Below, one piece after another: positions 40,828 through 52,574 of a stretch of DNA of 64,000 bases (within the stretch, counting starts at the first letter, position 1; each line of letters begins with the position of its first letter). Source of the stretch: Steinernema hermaphroditum (taxonomy: Eukaryota > Nematoda > Chromadorea > Rhabditida > Steinernematidae); NCBI GenBank assembly GCA_030435675.1, contig JAUCMV010000006.1:372001-436000 (forward strand). The letters are read 5' to 3'. Below the pieces are notes generated by a model that saw only the letters and a list, made by a program, of their open reading frames with translations, made no database searches and was not told the DNA's origin. The position numbers were made by a program, and so were the translations under genes.

Positions 40828-43488
40828 ATGATGAACAACCATCATCATACGTTATGGTGGCTGTCGGCGGTGACAATCGTTGTCGTCCTGTGGAGCATGG
40901 AACACACCGAAGCGCTGAGCTACGCCGATGCCAAAGCGGCCACGAGGCTAGAGATGGCCGCTGAGAAGGTAGGTGGGGTGAGCAAGTGTAGACACAGTGA
41001 ACGAAGGAACCTGCTTAAAGGGAACGTCTGAACAGGTGACTTCGAACAGTTCATAATTAGAGTCGAAAAGATGCACACGGGGCCGGGCTTAACGGAAAAT
41101 GGGGGTCAACCGCGACGTATATTCCTTTCAGGGATGTCGTTTTTGTATGACCGTAGCGGTCGCGTCCTAACAATTTCGAACGATAATTTTCGAACAAAGA
41201 ATATACTACCTACTTCGATACATTTCTTTGAAACATTTCCTTACAGCGCGCTACAATTATCCATCGCCTGGATACGGCCATCCTTCTCATGTTCGTCTCC
41301 TTGCTTGTAGTTATCGTCCTTACAACATGGTTCTTCAAACACCACCGATTCCGTTTTATCCACGAAACGGGCTTGACACTTATCTATGGTAATTCATTCG
41401 TTCAGTTGTTAAGCCTACCCAATTTAGGTATTTTCATCGGCATTCTCATTCGCTACTTCAATCTCGGCATCTACGAATCACAGACACTTGACGTAATACC
41501 CAAAAATGTCTCAAAAATATTTGAACCGCCTGACTATTTACGGCTTTCCGTGGCTAGGCAGTCACATAGAGATGACAACGTACAGTTTCATTATGAGCTC
41601 ATCGAGGGATTCTATGGCGACACTAAGCAACACGAAGAGCGGCACGTCGAACAGAAGACCACTTTTTCTCCGGAGATCTTCTTTAACATCCTCCTTCCCC
41701 CTATCATATTCTCAGCCGGTTACAGTTTGAAAAAACGGCATTTCTTTAGAAATATAGGAAGTATACTGTCGTTTGTGTTCGTCGGGACTACCGTATCATG
41801 CGTGGCTATTGGGTAGGGCCCCATATGCCGACCTAAACCTTATCAAAAATTCTTTAGGTCAATTATGTACGTGTTCTGTTGGCTTTTCAACATGCCATTC
41901 AATTTTCAAGAGCTTCTCTTCTTTGGTGCCGTTATTTCAGCCACAGATCCCGGTATTCCTACTATCGCATTCAAAGCTAACATTCGTTTAGTAACTGTCC
42001 TGGCGGTCTTCTCGGAAATGCGTGTTGAAAGCGACCTTTTCGCGTTAGTGTTTGGAGAAAGTTGCTTAAACGACGCTGTGGCGATTGTGCTTTCTCAGAT
42101 CATTGATAACTTCTCTGCTTCACCAAACACCGTATTCGATTTTCATGAGCTTTGCTTGGCCATGTGGAATTTCGGATACGTCTTCTTTGGTAGGCTGTCT
42201 TTCTTACGGGACAAACATAGTTGTCTTTAGGTTCATTATTCCTGGGATCGTTCATCGGATGCGTTAACGCACTTTTCACTAAATTCACGAGCATTTCGGA
42301 GTTCCCTCTTTTAGAAAGCGCCCTTTTTGTGCTGTTTTCCTACATCTCTTTCTTGGTTGCGGAAGTTGTAGAATTAACCGGTAATTACTATAAAACCAGA
42401 ATATACATAAGTTCATTCAAGGAATCGTGGCTGTACTCTTCTGCGGCATCTGTCAAGCCCATTACACCTTCAACAATCTGTCGGAAGAGTCCCAAACCCG
42501 CACGAAGCACTTCTTCGAGTCACTTAGCTTCCTCTCCGAAAGCTTTATTTTCTGCTACATTGGCGTCTCCATTATCATCTCAAACAACCAGAAGTGGAAC
42601 GTCATATTTCTCATCTGCGCTCTGATCGCCATTGTCTTCGCGCGGGCTCTCTATGTCTATCCACTCTGTGTCTTCCTCAATATCCGGCGACGTCCTGTAA
42701 TCCCCAAAAAATACCAGCACATGATCGTCTTCGCCGGCCTCCGTGGTGCCATGGCTTACGCCCTCGCTAGTAGGAATATCTCCACGACGAACAGGCAGAT
42801 CATGTCGACAACAGCTTCCATGATCGTAATTTTTACGGTGCTGTTTAATGGAGGTTTAACTTCGTGGATGATCGAACGTCTGGGAATCAAGTAAGATCTA
42901 CAGCATGTAAAGTCGAACGATAAACCTTTGCTTAGACATGGGGACTCCGCAGAACACAGTCGTCCATCGGACGAAGGTGCCAGGTCTGAATCTCATCCCA
43001 CAACTCCAGTCAGCGGCCAAAACCCCTGGGACAAGGCATTCCTTCCCCGCAAATGGTACAACTTCGACGCCTACTTTATGAAGCCTCTTCTCACCCACGC
43101 GAGCCCATCGCTGATGCAGACGATGCCCTCGATTTGCCTCCCCCTTTCCCGTTTTCTCAGCTCGAAGAAGCAGCAAGAACATGTAAGTTTAATCAGTATG
43201 ATGTTTAAAATCACTGAGACAACAAAATCCCTGAATAAGTTTTCAAGCCATGGGCGAAATCAAAACTTTATCATCAGTTTTAATGATTATTCTGCATACA
43301 CCCTGTGTAGAACCTTTATCAGATTATTTTCAGTTCGCTAGTCAGTTTGACAACTCCGATTCGCTGGAATGTATCGTGGACGAACAGCAAGAGAATCGAC
43401 TCTACGAGAATCCGTTCACTAGAGTGAGTCCTTCTGCACGCGACTGATACGGTTCCCAATAGAATGTGTAACATTTCAGGCCCTGTGA
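40828..43488 (+). CDS. nhx-5: endosomal-type Na+/H+ exchanger (NHE6/7/9-like)
   Basis: The protein exchanges Na+ or K+ for H+ across organelle membranes and sets endosomal pH. The start at 40828 opens a signal-like hydrophobic stretch ([13 protein letters not shown]). Exons follow with the family landmarks [32 protein letters not shown], the ion-site helix ATDPVTVLAVF (built across the 41954-41991 intron), [32 protein letters not shown] and [13 protein letters not shown]. About twelve membrane segments are present. [14 protein letters not shown] and the [14 protein letters not shown] tail are characteristic of the NHE6/7/9 branch rather than plasma-membrane NHE1-3. The last exon may end at 43488 after a good GTGAGT/ATTTCAG intron (43424-43479), or read through to a stop at 43445-43447. 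The symbol rests on this branch having one C. elegans member. Confidence 0.9.
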
Positions 43489-43773
43489 GAGCTTTTGTCC
43501 ACTTGAAGTCGCATTCCTTCCCGTTTTTTACTGGTATCAAGAAAATCTTAGAAAACTTACTGATGACAAAGATCTAAGTCAGCGCGCGTGTTGTGTATTG
43601 TATTTATTTATTTGATAAAGCTCATATATTACATGACTGAAAAAGTGATTCAGTTCAGGCTGCCTGTTTTTGCAGGGTTCCACAAATAATTTGGGGGGCA
43701 GGCAAGAAAGAATAAAATGTTCATATGTACATTGCGGACAGTTAAAACTGCGTTTGACTAAATGATTGTTGAA

Positions 43774-44757
43774 CTATTGGTCGATGTTGAACGGGATGGG
43801 AGCGACCCGACCACGAACTCCGACAGAACTATTTTCAGTGACTTCTGTGGCAACGATTTCCGCGTAGTCATCGAGGATCTAAAAAACTGACCAGAGTCAG
43901 AAATATGCCTCTATTGTACCTTTTTATCTGACAGAGGATTCACTGCTTTTTGCTTCTTTGGGGTCCTGGTGATTCTTCTCTTTTTGGGGTCACTGTGTGT
44001 CATCTCCTCCAAAGTTCGTCTTCTGGTCATCCTTGGGTGGGACTGAGTCAACTCCTGGTGTTGTTCGGCCACGTGCTTCAGAACGGATCGCTTGAATTTC
44101 ATTTGTTTTTGGAAGTCCACAAACGATTCAATGAGGGACGATCGACGGCTCCTATAAGCAGATCGACCATAAATCGATCGTTTGTTCAAGATTGCACTTG
44201 CATTGCTATGGAATATGCCGATTGCAGATCGCTGCCATCCCCGTGGTCCTCGGGAATGCCGGGATAAAGAAGTGCATCCTCATCGGCACCGGTCCGCTTC
44301 GACAGCTCCTTGGTCATGCTTCTGGTTGCGTAGTTCTCATCAATTATTAGTTTTGCCCCGGCAATAGAAACATCCGAGTAGTTTAGGGCTGTGCGTCCAG
44401 TAACGTCGAACTGCCTCCTACCGGCCATCTTGCTGATCTCGTTCCGGTCTTTCAGAAATTTGCTCGGAGATTCAACATCTTTTTTAAGGTCAAATCCAGC
44501 TAAGTCGGGTTCATTCTCGCGGATTTTCTTATTGCTAGCAATGAGCTGTTTACAATAGCCATCCAGCTAAATTAGGCACATTGCGAGGGAAAATATCCTG
44601 ATTGGTGTACCTTTAAGGCGAGAGATTCCGACGAAAAGGGAGTGCCGTCTTCGTGGGAGCTATCATTAGGGACCGTGTACTTTTGGCCGCTCGAATGACG
44701 CGTACGTACGTTGAGCTTCTTTGGCGTGGGGCCTGTTGGGGTGGTGGCTCCAGACAT
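43774..44757 (-). CDS. unrecognised basic, probably nuclear protein
   Basis: I do not recognise this protein. The start at 44757 gives MSGATTPTGPTPKKLNVR. A second exon, after the intron ending at about 44575, encodes a mixed alpha-helical segment including FDVTGRTALNYSDVSIAG and LSKRTGADEDALLYPGIP. A later segment (about 44152-43915) is strongly basic and helical: LIESFVDFQKQMKFKRSVL, then MTRRRTL and DPKKRRITRTPKKQK, which looks like a bipartite nuclear localisation signal. The last exon (about 43872-43774) reads ILDDYAEIVATEVTEN and ends PIPFNIDQ. The join near 44205-44160 does not work cleanly: the GTGCAA donor and TATAG acceptor differ in phase, so a non-standard splice, an assembly error or a frameshift is possible. 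Coding character is convincing; function is unknown. Confidence 0.6.
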
Positions 44758-45577
44758 CTGTAAGAAGGGCAGGAATATGATATGAGTGATTCAGTGACAA
44801 AGACAGCGTGGTCAGTTTGTGTAACAGCTGAAAGGCCAGTAAAGCGTTAAAAAGGTAGGGCATTCAAATATGTACATGAGAAGAAGATAGAAGAAGAAAC
44901 GAATTACTGCTATTAAATTTATAGGAGACCTTCTGCAGCGCAGTTCACATGTGTGACGTCACACAGAAGTGACACATATAAATTCGTCTAGGTGGGAATC
45001 CTACCGATATAGTGATTCTTTAAACGCTTTAATATCAATAAAATTGCCATTTCCATAGGATATACATGTGATGGTGCGCTGCAACATCCAAGGCCAGCTG
45101 CTGTCATAAAACAGCTGGTCTACCTAATTGCTTTCCTCCCGCCAAATTTTCGACTTTTGACGTTTAGTATCCAGGACACATAAAAATCCAAGGGAAAAAA
45201 AAACCCTTGAAACCTTTAATTTCAACGATTCTTTGAAAAGAGCAACATTTGGCGCGCAAATCCTACGACACATTTTCAAACAAATCGTCGTAGGACCAGT
45301 TCCGATGAAATTTGCGGGAAATCGTACTGCGATGGCGCTGCTTGTCGATTTGAGCACGGACGTTTTGATTTTTGCATCGATTTTTGCAAATACTGATATG
45401 AAGAAGATTCCGTATCTTTATATCAAGTGAAATACTCCCGGCTATCTGTTTTACAACTTTGCAATTTTCTCATTTTTACTGTTATTCGGCGTTCCAGACT
45501 TCAAGACGTTCGCTAGGCTGCATCGTCTTCTGATAGCCGCACCAATTCGACTGCGGTACACACATTCTCTCAGCAAC
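44758..45577. other. shared upstream region of unknown gene and DNA ligase
   Basis: About 820 bases between divergent starts. An open frame at 45233-45430 ends in MKKIPYLYIK, which by chance resembles the first ligase residues [10 protein letters not shown], but I find no splice that would use it. No PCNA-binding box is visible here. Confidence 0.5.
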
Positions 45578-47913
45578 ATGAGTTCCAGTAGCGATTGGGA
45601 AGCTGGCAAGAAGTAAGCCCTGTTTAATCCTCCTTGAATTAATTGAACTCCCACCCTTTTCAGAATTCCATATATCGCGCTGTGCAAAACATTGGAACAG
45701 ATCGAAGCGACCAGCAAGCGACTAGAGATCATCCAGATTCTCGCGACGTTCTTCGCAAAGGCCATCGAACTGTCACCGAACGATCTCACAGCATGCGTTT
45801 ACTTGTGCTCAAATCAGCTTGGACCTGCGTACGAGGGTCTTGAGCTCGGAATCGCCGAAACGAGTTTGATGAAAGCAGTCGCCGAGTCAACGGGTCGAAG
45901 CATAGCGAAACTCAAGGAGGACATGGTGAAGAAGGGCGACTTGGGAATCGTAGCGCAGGAGAGTCGTACTAAGCAAAAGACGCTCTTCACGCCGGCTCCG
46001 CTCAATGTCCCGGGCGTTTTCAAAAAGTTGAAGGACATCGCGATGATGGAGGGAAAAAATGTAACTTGGAGGATGCCGAACTGTTTTACAACATTTTTAA
46101 CTGTTTCAGTCATCCAACCAGAAAATCAACGCCATCAAAGGCCTTCTAACGGCATGTAAAGAATCCGAAGCGCGATATTTGGTGCGATGTCTGCAAGGAA
46201 AACTGCGTATCGGCTTGGCAGAGCAGTCAATTCTTGTGGCACTGGCGAACGGATTCACTACTGTCGAACTGAAGAAAGAAGGGAAGAAGCTCAAGGGTGA
46301 TGATCTGAAGAAGCGGCTGGCTGAGGACGCGCTTATTGTGAAGACGACCTTTTGCGAGTGTCCTAACTATGATAGAATTGTCGCTACAGCTTTGGAGGGT
46401 GGAGTCAGTGTTTTACCCGAGAAGTGCAAGCTTCTACCCGGTGTACCATTGAAGCCTATGCTGGCGCATCCAACAAAGGGTATTGATGAAGTTATGCGAC
46501 GGTTCGGCTCATCGGAGTTTGCTTGCGAATGGAAGTACGATGGCGAGAGATGTCAGGTTAGCTTCATTTTCCACATTTTTTCATGTATGTTCAGCTCTTT
46601 TGATCAATATTGAAGGGCCTCATCTGGAGTTACGAAGTCCAGATGAGGCCGGGGGGTCAAAAAGCGATCGAAAATTAAACGATCTTAAACAGAAGTGCAC
46701 GTATATTAACATTTCATGGTTTAACATAGTTACATCTAGATTCACCGGTCAGATGACGGAAAGGTCGCCATTTACAGCAGAAATCAGGAGAATAACACTG
46801 GGAAGTATCCGGACATCATAGCTGAGCTTCCGAAGTGCTTTGGCGATGATGTGAAGAACTTTATCGCCGATGGAGAAGTTGTCGCGTGGGACATGGAGAA
46901 AAAGGCAATTCTACCGTTCCAAACTTTGAGCACCAGAAAACGGAAGGCTGGTGGCGAACCGATTGCCGTGAAGGTGTGCGTCTTTTTATTCGATCTCCTC
47001 TACTTCAACGGCAACTCACTGTGTCGGTCAAGTTACCGCGAACGTCGCGAACTCCTACGTACCAACTTCAAAGTAATTGACGGGTTATTCCACTTCGCCA
47101 CAAGTATGGACACAATGGATACCGACGAAATCGGCGTGTTCCTGGAAGAGTCAATTAAGGGCAACTGCGAAGGTCTCATGGTGAAGACACTGGATGACAA
47201 CGCTACCTATGAGATTGCAAAGCGCTCTCACAGCTGGCTAAAACTCAAGAAGGACTACCTCGATGGCGTTGGTGACACCCTGGATTTGGTCGTCGTTGGA
47301 GGATACTGTGGCACAGGAAAACGAACAGGAACATACGGAGGATATCTTCTCGCCTGTTACGAGCCGTCTAGTGAAACTTATCAATCTATTTGCAAGGTAC
47401 GGCGACAACATTCATAAAATTTGTCTATAAGAGTGTTTCAGATCGGTACCGGGTTCAAAGACGAGGATCTGAAAGAACAGTACAAGATGTTGGCAGAACA
47501 CAAGATTGAGAAACCGCGCGATTACTATGTGTATGATAGCACATTGGAGCCAGATCACTGGTTTGAGCCTGCTGTGGTATGGGAAGTCAAGGCTGCTGAT
47601 CTGTCTATTTCGCCGAGACATTTCGCTGCTCAAGGAATCGTCGATAAGTCGAGAGGTTAGTATGGTACAATTTTCAACCGCTTCAACTGTCTATGCCATG
47701 AAAATGAATCGACGATGGGGGCTAACGTACCACATTCCAGGAATTTCACTCCGGTTCCCCCGCTACATTTGTCTACGCCAAGACAAAAATCCCGAAGATG
47801 CAACGACGGCGCAGCAGGTCGCCGACATGTACAGAAATCAGGAGCAGATTAAGAATACGTCGGAGAATAAAAACCCTGCTGGAGGTGATGATTACGATGA
47901 CGATCTCTACTGA
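45578..47913 (+). CDS. lig-1: ATP-dependent DNA ligase I
   Basis: DNA ligase I seals nicks between Okazaki fragments and in repair. Six exons encode about 640 residues. The DNA-binding domain begins almost at the N-terminus ([20 protein letters not shown]). The adenylation domain has the active-site Lys in [10 protein letters not shown] (about 46531) and the motifs [36 protein letters not shown] and [12 protein letters not shown]. The OB domain continues with [42 protein letters not shown] and an acidic tail DDYDDDLY. The core aligns through its length with human LIG1, but the roughly 250-300-residue N-terminal regulatory region with its PCNA-interacting box is missing from this model. The ATG lies just after CTCTCAGCAAC, so either the mRNA is trans-spliced there or an upstream exon was missed. 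Confidence 0.93.
46616..46650 (+). repeat. perfect 13-bp hairpin inside ligase intron
   Basis: The sequence GGCCTCATCTGGA is followed after nine bases by its exact reverse complement TCCAGATGAGGCC. It lies in the longest intron of the ligase gene (about 46557-46740), whose other introns are about 50-85 bases. It could form a stable RNA stem. Confidence 0.85.
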
Positions 47914-48090
47914 GAATTTTCAGTCTTGTTTATGGTTTTGTGACATCTTGTGTAAGAGATATAAATCCTTGGACGGGTTGTATGCCGTTGTTGGTGTGGT
48001 CTTTCTCGAGGAGTACTGTAGTTGTTGCAAACGTTCATTTCGATGATGTGATGTATGCTACAGCTGTGTGCTGCATAATACGCAAACTGC

Positions 48091-49071
48091 TATTGTCCGA
48101 TCAACGGCGAATGTCACCGCCGCAGTTCGTTGCAGGACCGCAATCAGGGACACGATTGAGCCCGTTATAAGGGGATTTCCGGGTTTCTGACTGAATAAGT
48201 GGATTATTTCGAAGACAAAGCCGTTTTTCAAAATTCCGCTTTGATAGAAGTGTTCGCCAATCGCCGAAGAAGCGTACGCATCGGTTTGCGGCGCATTTTC
48301 TACTTTCCTCACAAAGTTATAACGGTTTTGAGGCGCGCATATCAAAAGCTTAAAATCATTTTCTACTTTCGAGACATGCTTTAAGTAGTTTCGAGCATGA
48401 TTGCCTGGAAGCAACTCGACATGAGCCCGTAGAAGCTCTGTTCAACAGGTTTAGATTAAGAGCTACCTTCTCTAGTTCGCAGATTCGTACAATCTGCGCA
48501 TCATTGTTTTTCCTTAGCAATGATATTTCCTGATGCGCTAACATCAGTTGCTGGTTAGCATCTGTCAAGGCGTTCCTCAGCTCCTCAGTTTCACACTGAG
48601 CGTGTCTTCTTGATTCCTCCTTTTCGGTCGCCCGCTTCCTACTGTGTGACTGTCGAGCGAAAGCCAACAGCCTTGCTTTTACACACTTCGACTTTGATAA
48701 TTTTACCATATCAAGTCGTTTGGAGTTCTGCGAATAACAGAATTAGTAGAAAACAATAAATAAAGCAAGAAACCGCACGATAAATCCATCGAACTGATGG
48801 AAACAATCAGCGAACACGAACGTGCGCGCCTCAAAACCGTTATAACTTTTCGAGGAAAGTAGAAAATGCGCCGTAAACCGATGCATACGCTTCTTCGGCG
48901 ATCGGCGAACACTCCTATCAAAGCGGAATTTTGAAAAATGGCTCTGTCTTCGAAATAATCCACTTATTCAGTCAGAAACCCGGCAATCCCCTTATAACGG
49001 ACTCGATTGTGTCCCTGATTGCGGTCCTGCAACGAACTGCGGCGGTGACATTCGCCGTTGATCGGACAATA
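48091..49071. mobile_element. foldback (long inverted repeat) transposon
   Basis: The left arm begins TATTGTCCGATCAACGGCG at 48091 and the right arm ends with its reverse complement, CGCCGTTGATCGGACAATA, at 49071. The arms are about 245 bases each (to about 48335, and from about 48826) and match closely along their whole length, with only scattered differences. The roughly 490-base middle is unique and holds an open frame. No transposase is present, so it must be mobilised in trans if at all. It inserted just after the 3' end of the ligase gene. Both copies of each arm create mirrored open frames that are not genes. Confidence 0.88.
48356..48709 (-). CDS. coiled-coil open frame inside foldback element
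   Basis: An ATG-initiated frame of 117 codons lies on the minus strand in the unique middle of the foldback element. The first part (MVKLSKSKCVKARLL) is basic. Next comes a long heptad-like helix including CETEELRNALTDANQQLMLA and EISLLRKNNDAQIVRICELE. At the sequence GAACTAGAGAAGGTAGCTC there is a reasonable splice donor after the helix, so the frame could be a captured first exon of a host gene. The pattern of a basic start plus a short coiled coil is vaguely like the N-terminus of shugoshin-type proteins, but the similarity is too weak to name it. Whether it is expressed is unknown. Confidence 0.35.
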   Translation of the reverse strand: MVKLSKSKCVKARLLAFARQSHSRKRATEKEESRRHAQCETEELRNALTDANQQLMLAHQEISLLRKNNDAQIVRICELEKVALNLNLLNRASTGSCRVASRQSCSKLLKACLESRK

Positions 49072-49790
49072 AATATACCGGAATGGCGCCACTAAGCACC
49101 TCTAGGTCCCCTCACGAATATCCTGTTCACTGTTCCAACTCTGTTTGTTATCTGTTTTCGGTGTTGTATCGGGTGTTTGTTTCACGTCCTTAGAAATCTG
49201 GTTCTGTCCCATTAATGCCATGTGCCCCAACGACGAGTCTCGTTTTCTTGACTGCCCCGTGCGGCGCTCCGGTTGTAACTTGAAAGGAGTTTCCGCGCGA
49301 GGCAGGAAAGGCAGCGTTTTGAAAAGAAACGGTTGGGAAACGACGATGCTCAGGAATTCTTTGTCGATGAGGTGGGGTTGTTGTACTTTTGTCGCTGAAT
49401 ATGAATTGTAGGAAGACCACCGATGTTTACGTCTAAACGCTTCTGCAATAATTGTGGAATTGTTGCGTGCAGAAAATGTCGCATTTCGCTGATTGGTTGC
49501 GCTACATTGTCTGTGTCTGCAAAGCAGCGTCCGTCTGGAAGACAAACGCCGGCTACTAGACAGCTGACTTTAGTCAATTCATTATTATCTTAGTGCAGCT
49601 CGCTTCAGCATCTCCAGATCAGCTTCGAAAACACCGAATTTTCGGTATTTTCGCTGCATATTTTATTCGTCTCTTATCGCACACATTAAACCACCTTTCG
49701 CCTTCGTGTCCGAGCGTTTAATGGTTTGATTCTTCTTCATTCTCATCGTTTTCTGTCATTTTCAGGCGCGCCTCTCCTGTTCCAGCTAAT

Positions 49791-51185
49791 ATGATCACTC
49801 GTTGGGGGATTCTTGGATGTGGTTTCATCAGCGGCGACTTCATCGAGAGCCTAAAGCTGCTCAACGACGGGCACAAGATCGTTGCCATTGCAGGACGGTG
49901 CCGGGAACGCGTGAATGAGTTCGCACAGCAGCATAATCTTTGTGATGCGAAGCTCTACTACGATTACGATTCGCTCATCGACGACGAAGCTCTTGATGTG
50001 GTTTATGTGGGCACAAGGTAGCCTTCATGTTTGAACTGCGAAACTAATTTAATATTTTGCAGAAATCATACACATTTTGAGCTCGTGATGCGCGCGCTTG
50101 ATGCTGGAAAATCGGTTCTGTGCGAGAAACCAATGGGTCTGAGCCACGACCAAGTGAAGGCTATGATTGACAAGGCCAAATCGAAGTCGCTGCTTTTGCA
50201 AGAAGGCTTCTGGAGCAGATTCTTCCCTGTATGGCAGAATTACTGCAAATAACATATAAGTCTGGTTTAGGTGTACAAGGATATTCGCGGATTGTTGGAT
50301 TCTAATGCGATTGGCGAAGTGAAGATCATTCAAGCAGACATGGGATTTCCCATAATGGTAAGTTTCTTGGTCTGTGTTGTCGGAAAGCCAGGGACTACCT
50401 CTACCACGCAATGCGAGACACATTGTGTCGTGTGATTCCTCAGTCTCTTTGGAAATCGCAGTATCCACTATGTTGAAAACAGATAATAGATCACTGGCAC
50501 AACCGTGCTGCATGCAGGTGTAATACATTTGTTTCTTCCAGGCCAACACTGAACGACTTGCGAAAAAAGAATTCGGCGGTGGAATGGCCTTTGACATAGG
50601 ATGCTACTTGCTGCAGTTCTTTGTTCTGGTCTTTGGAGTTGATGCCCCCATTGAAGACATCATAGTGAATGGCTGGACAAGTGGCCCTGATAATTTGGAT
50701 GACAGTGCTTCTATAACGATTATGCTGGAAGGCAACAGAATGGCGCAGCTACTATACTCTGGAAGTGCTAGTCTTGCGGCAAGAGCACAAATCTGCGGAA
50801 CAAAAGGACGAATTGACGTACGTCACGTAATTTTTGTGCATTTAAAATAGTTTCACCGTAGATTCCCGAGTTTTTCTATTGCCCACAAGACTATGCGCTT
50901 ACTGTTATTCCGTCTCATTCCTCAACGAAGCCTGTCGTCAGGAAAATCAGTCACCCTCCCAGCACGAATGCCGATCCGAAAGCTTTCCACTTTGGCCGGA
51001 CCCATGGTTTGGTGTATGAAGCCGAAGGAGTGCGCAAGGCCCTCACGGAAGGTAGTTATGATGCTTGGTATGAACAAGTACTCAACTAATGTTCAGGAAA
51101 CATTGAGTGTCCGGAAATGACACACAACGAGAGCCTCAAGGTGATAGAGCTGCTTGACAAGATTCGTCATAAGATTTATGGATGA
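49791..51185 (+). CDS. dihydrodiol dehydrogenase-like oxidoreductase (Gfo/Idh/MocA family)
   Basis: The protein starts with a Rossmann fold (MITRWGILGCGFISGDFIES) and carries the family's NAD(P)-site motif CEKPMG after RNHTHFELVMRAL. The C-terminal half has the substrate-domain signature FGGGMAFDIGCYLLQF and ends KIRHKIYG. It matches the dimeric dihydrodiol dehydrogenase (DHDH) group, which oxidises trans-dihydrodiols of aromatic compounds and some sugars with NADP+. Length is about 330 residues, normal for the family. Exons include 49791-50019, about 50063-50228, about 50271-50358, 50541-50817, about 50863-51050 and 51098-51185, with one longer intron (50359-50540). An AATAAA at about 51244 is a likely polyadenylation signal. 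The true substrate is not visible from sequence. Confidence 0.88.
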
Positions 51186-51435
51186 AGTGTAGGTAGTTTT
51201 TATGGTGTGTCTAGAGTCACTTGTGAATATCTGTTTTCGACAGGAATAAAAGATGTCTATACCTGCGTATGTAAACCGCATGAGTTTATTTTGGTTTTAG
51301 ATAGCAATGCGGCGCAATAGGATGCGTTTGCATGGTGGACGTCGAAGGCGTTCAACTCATCTATACTGGATGCTTGGAAGCTGGACCGCGCGTTTTCTCC
51401 ACCAGAAGTGCTAGCAATTTCGCTCGTCTACCTTT

Positions 51436-51580
51436 TGATAAGAGTACACATTAATTTTCTGAGCAAAACAGTAAAGCAGGGTCCGGAGATGTTTAGTCGT
51501 ACTTTTAAAGTTCCTGGATCGAAATCTGTCCGCGTCGAGATAGGTGTCCCACGTCAATCCGCCCGTACCCTTTTTGATAA
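51436..51580 (+). promoter_or_regulatory. two TGATAA (GATA-factor) sites upstream of secreted gene 1
   Basis: TGATAA occurs at 51436-51441 and 51575-51580, the nearer one 63 bases before the start codon. In C. elegans such sites near the start bind ELT-2 type GATA factors that drive intestinal genes. The second secreted paralogue has a CGATAA at 53892-53897, and both promoters share the ten bases GTCCCTGTCC. Gut expression is inferred only. Confidence 0.4.
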
Positions 51581-51642
51581 AAGGTCAAATTGACTAGGGA
51601 CATAAATAGTCCCTGTCCATCAGACAAGACAGTTCGACCAAC

Positions 51643-52066
51643 ATGTACCGTCTCATCTGTGTGATCGCCGCCGCCTTCTTCGTGGCCGTGAACAGCCAGC
51701 AAGCCGGAGACTGTAACGCTCTGGGAACGCTTTTTCAAATCGGCACCAACAACCGTTCCGTTTTGGTACGGACACTTCATCAGCCTCATTTAAAAAGAAT
51801 CACTTTAGATCGACAGTCTTAGCGCATGCCCCAGTGCCACCTTCCCTGCGACCCAATGCATCGTCTTCCGGCCCTACATCATCCGCATCGATCGTCAGGT
51901 TGTTCGCAACCCTAACCTTGCCGGCGTCAGGGAAAGAGTTCTTCGGTTCAATTATATGATCAACCAGTTCATCGGCCAAAATATTCAACGTCGAAATGCC
52001 ATCATGCAGGTCCAGATGAACAACGGATGGGGCTCTGTTCAGCAGATTGTCAACTGCATCTTGTAA
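51643..52066 (+). CDS. small secreted protein, paralogue 1
   Basis: Exons 51643-51765 and 51809-52066 encode 126 residues. The first 19 residues or so form a signal peptide (LICVIAAAFFVAVNSQ). The mature part has four Cys in the pattern DCNALGTLF, SACPSATF, TQCIVF and IVNC, which could make two disulfides, and a conserved end NNGWGSVQQIVNC. It matches the neighbour at 53978 in intron position (after VL), Cys spacing and the FRPYI-IRID and NNGWGSV blocks. No known family is recognised, so this looks like a lineage-specific secreted family. An AATAAA follows at about 52129. Confidence 0.8.
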
Positions 52067-52574
52067 AATGCCAGCATCATCGGATAGATTAAATGCCTGT
52101 TGTATTGAAATGACCGCACTTATCCAAATAAACTGAAAAAAACCGATATTTTTTGATACGTTGAAGAAGCCAGAAAAATATCTTGTCCGTTCTCATACGA
52201 AAGTTAATAGGAAATGTACTTGACCTTATGCGTCTTACCACGGCCACAAACTGTCTCGTCCTAACATTTTAGCAGATTATTTTTGAATGGAGTATAACAG
52301 GATCATTCTCGCTACCGTAATTATTGCTTTGCTTGTAATTATTGATTCTTCTTTTTCCCATCTTGCAATTAGAGGTGATGCTGTATGATTTTCTCGAGGG
52401 AAGCACTCACTAGACAGTGGCTGACAGTATTCACGTAGTGGGCTGCTTTTCGGCAAAAAAAAAGTCTACCGCGCCGATCAAATTTTCCCACTGGAGAAAA
52501 TTTTTTGAAACCCTCATGTTAAAACAGACAACAAACTAGAGGGTTTTACATAAAGTGTAACAAAACGTGGTCTT

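Noticed and set aside
45233..45430. Upstream frame ending MKKIPYLYIK as a missing first ligase exon
   Set aside because: It contains no PCNA-binding box and ends in a stop before any donor that could join the ligase exon; resemblance to [10 protein letters not shown] is coincidental.
48199..48960. Mirrored open frames starting MDYFEDKAVFQNSALI and MDYFEDRAIFQNSALI
   Set aside because: They are the two arms of the foldback element read in opposite directions, not paralogous genes.
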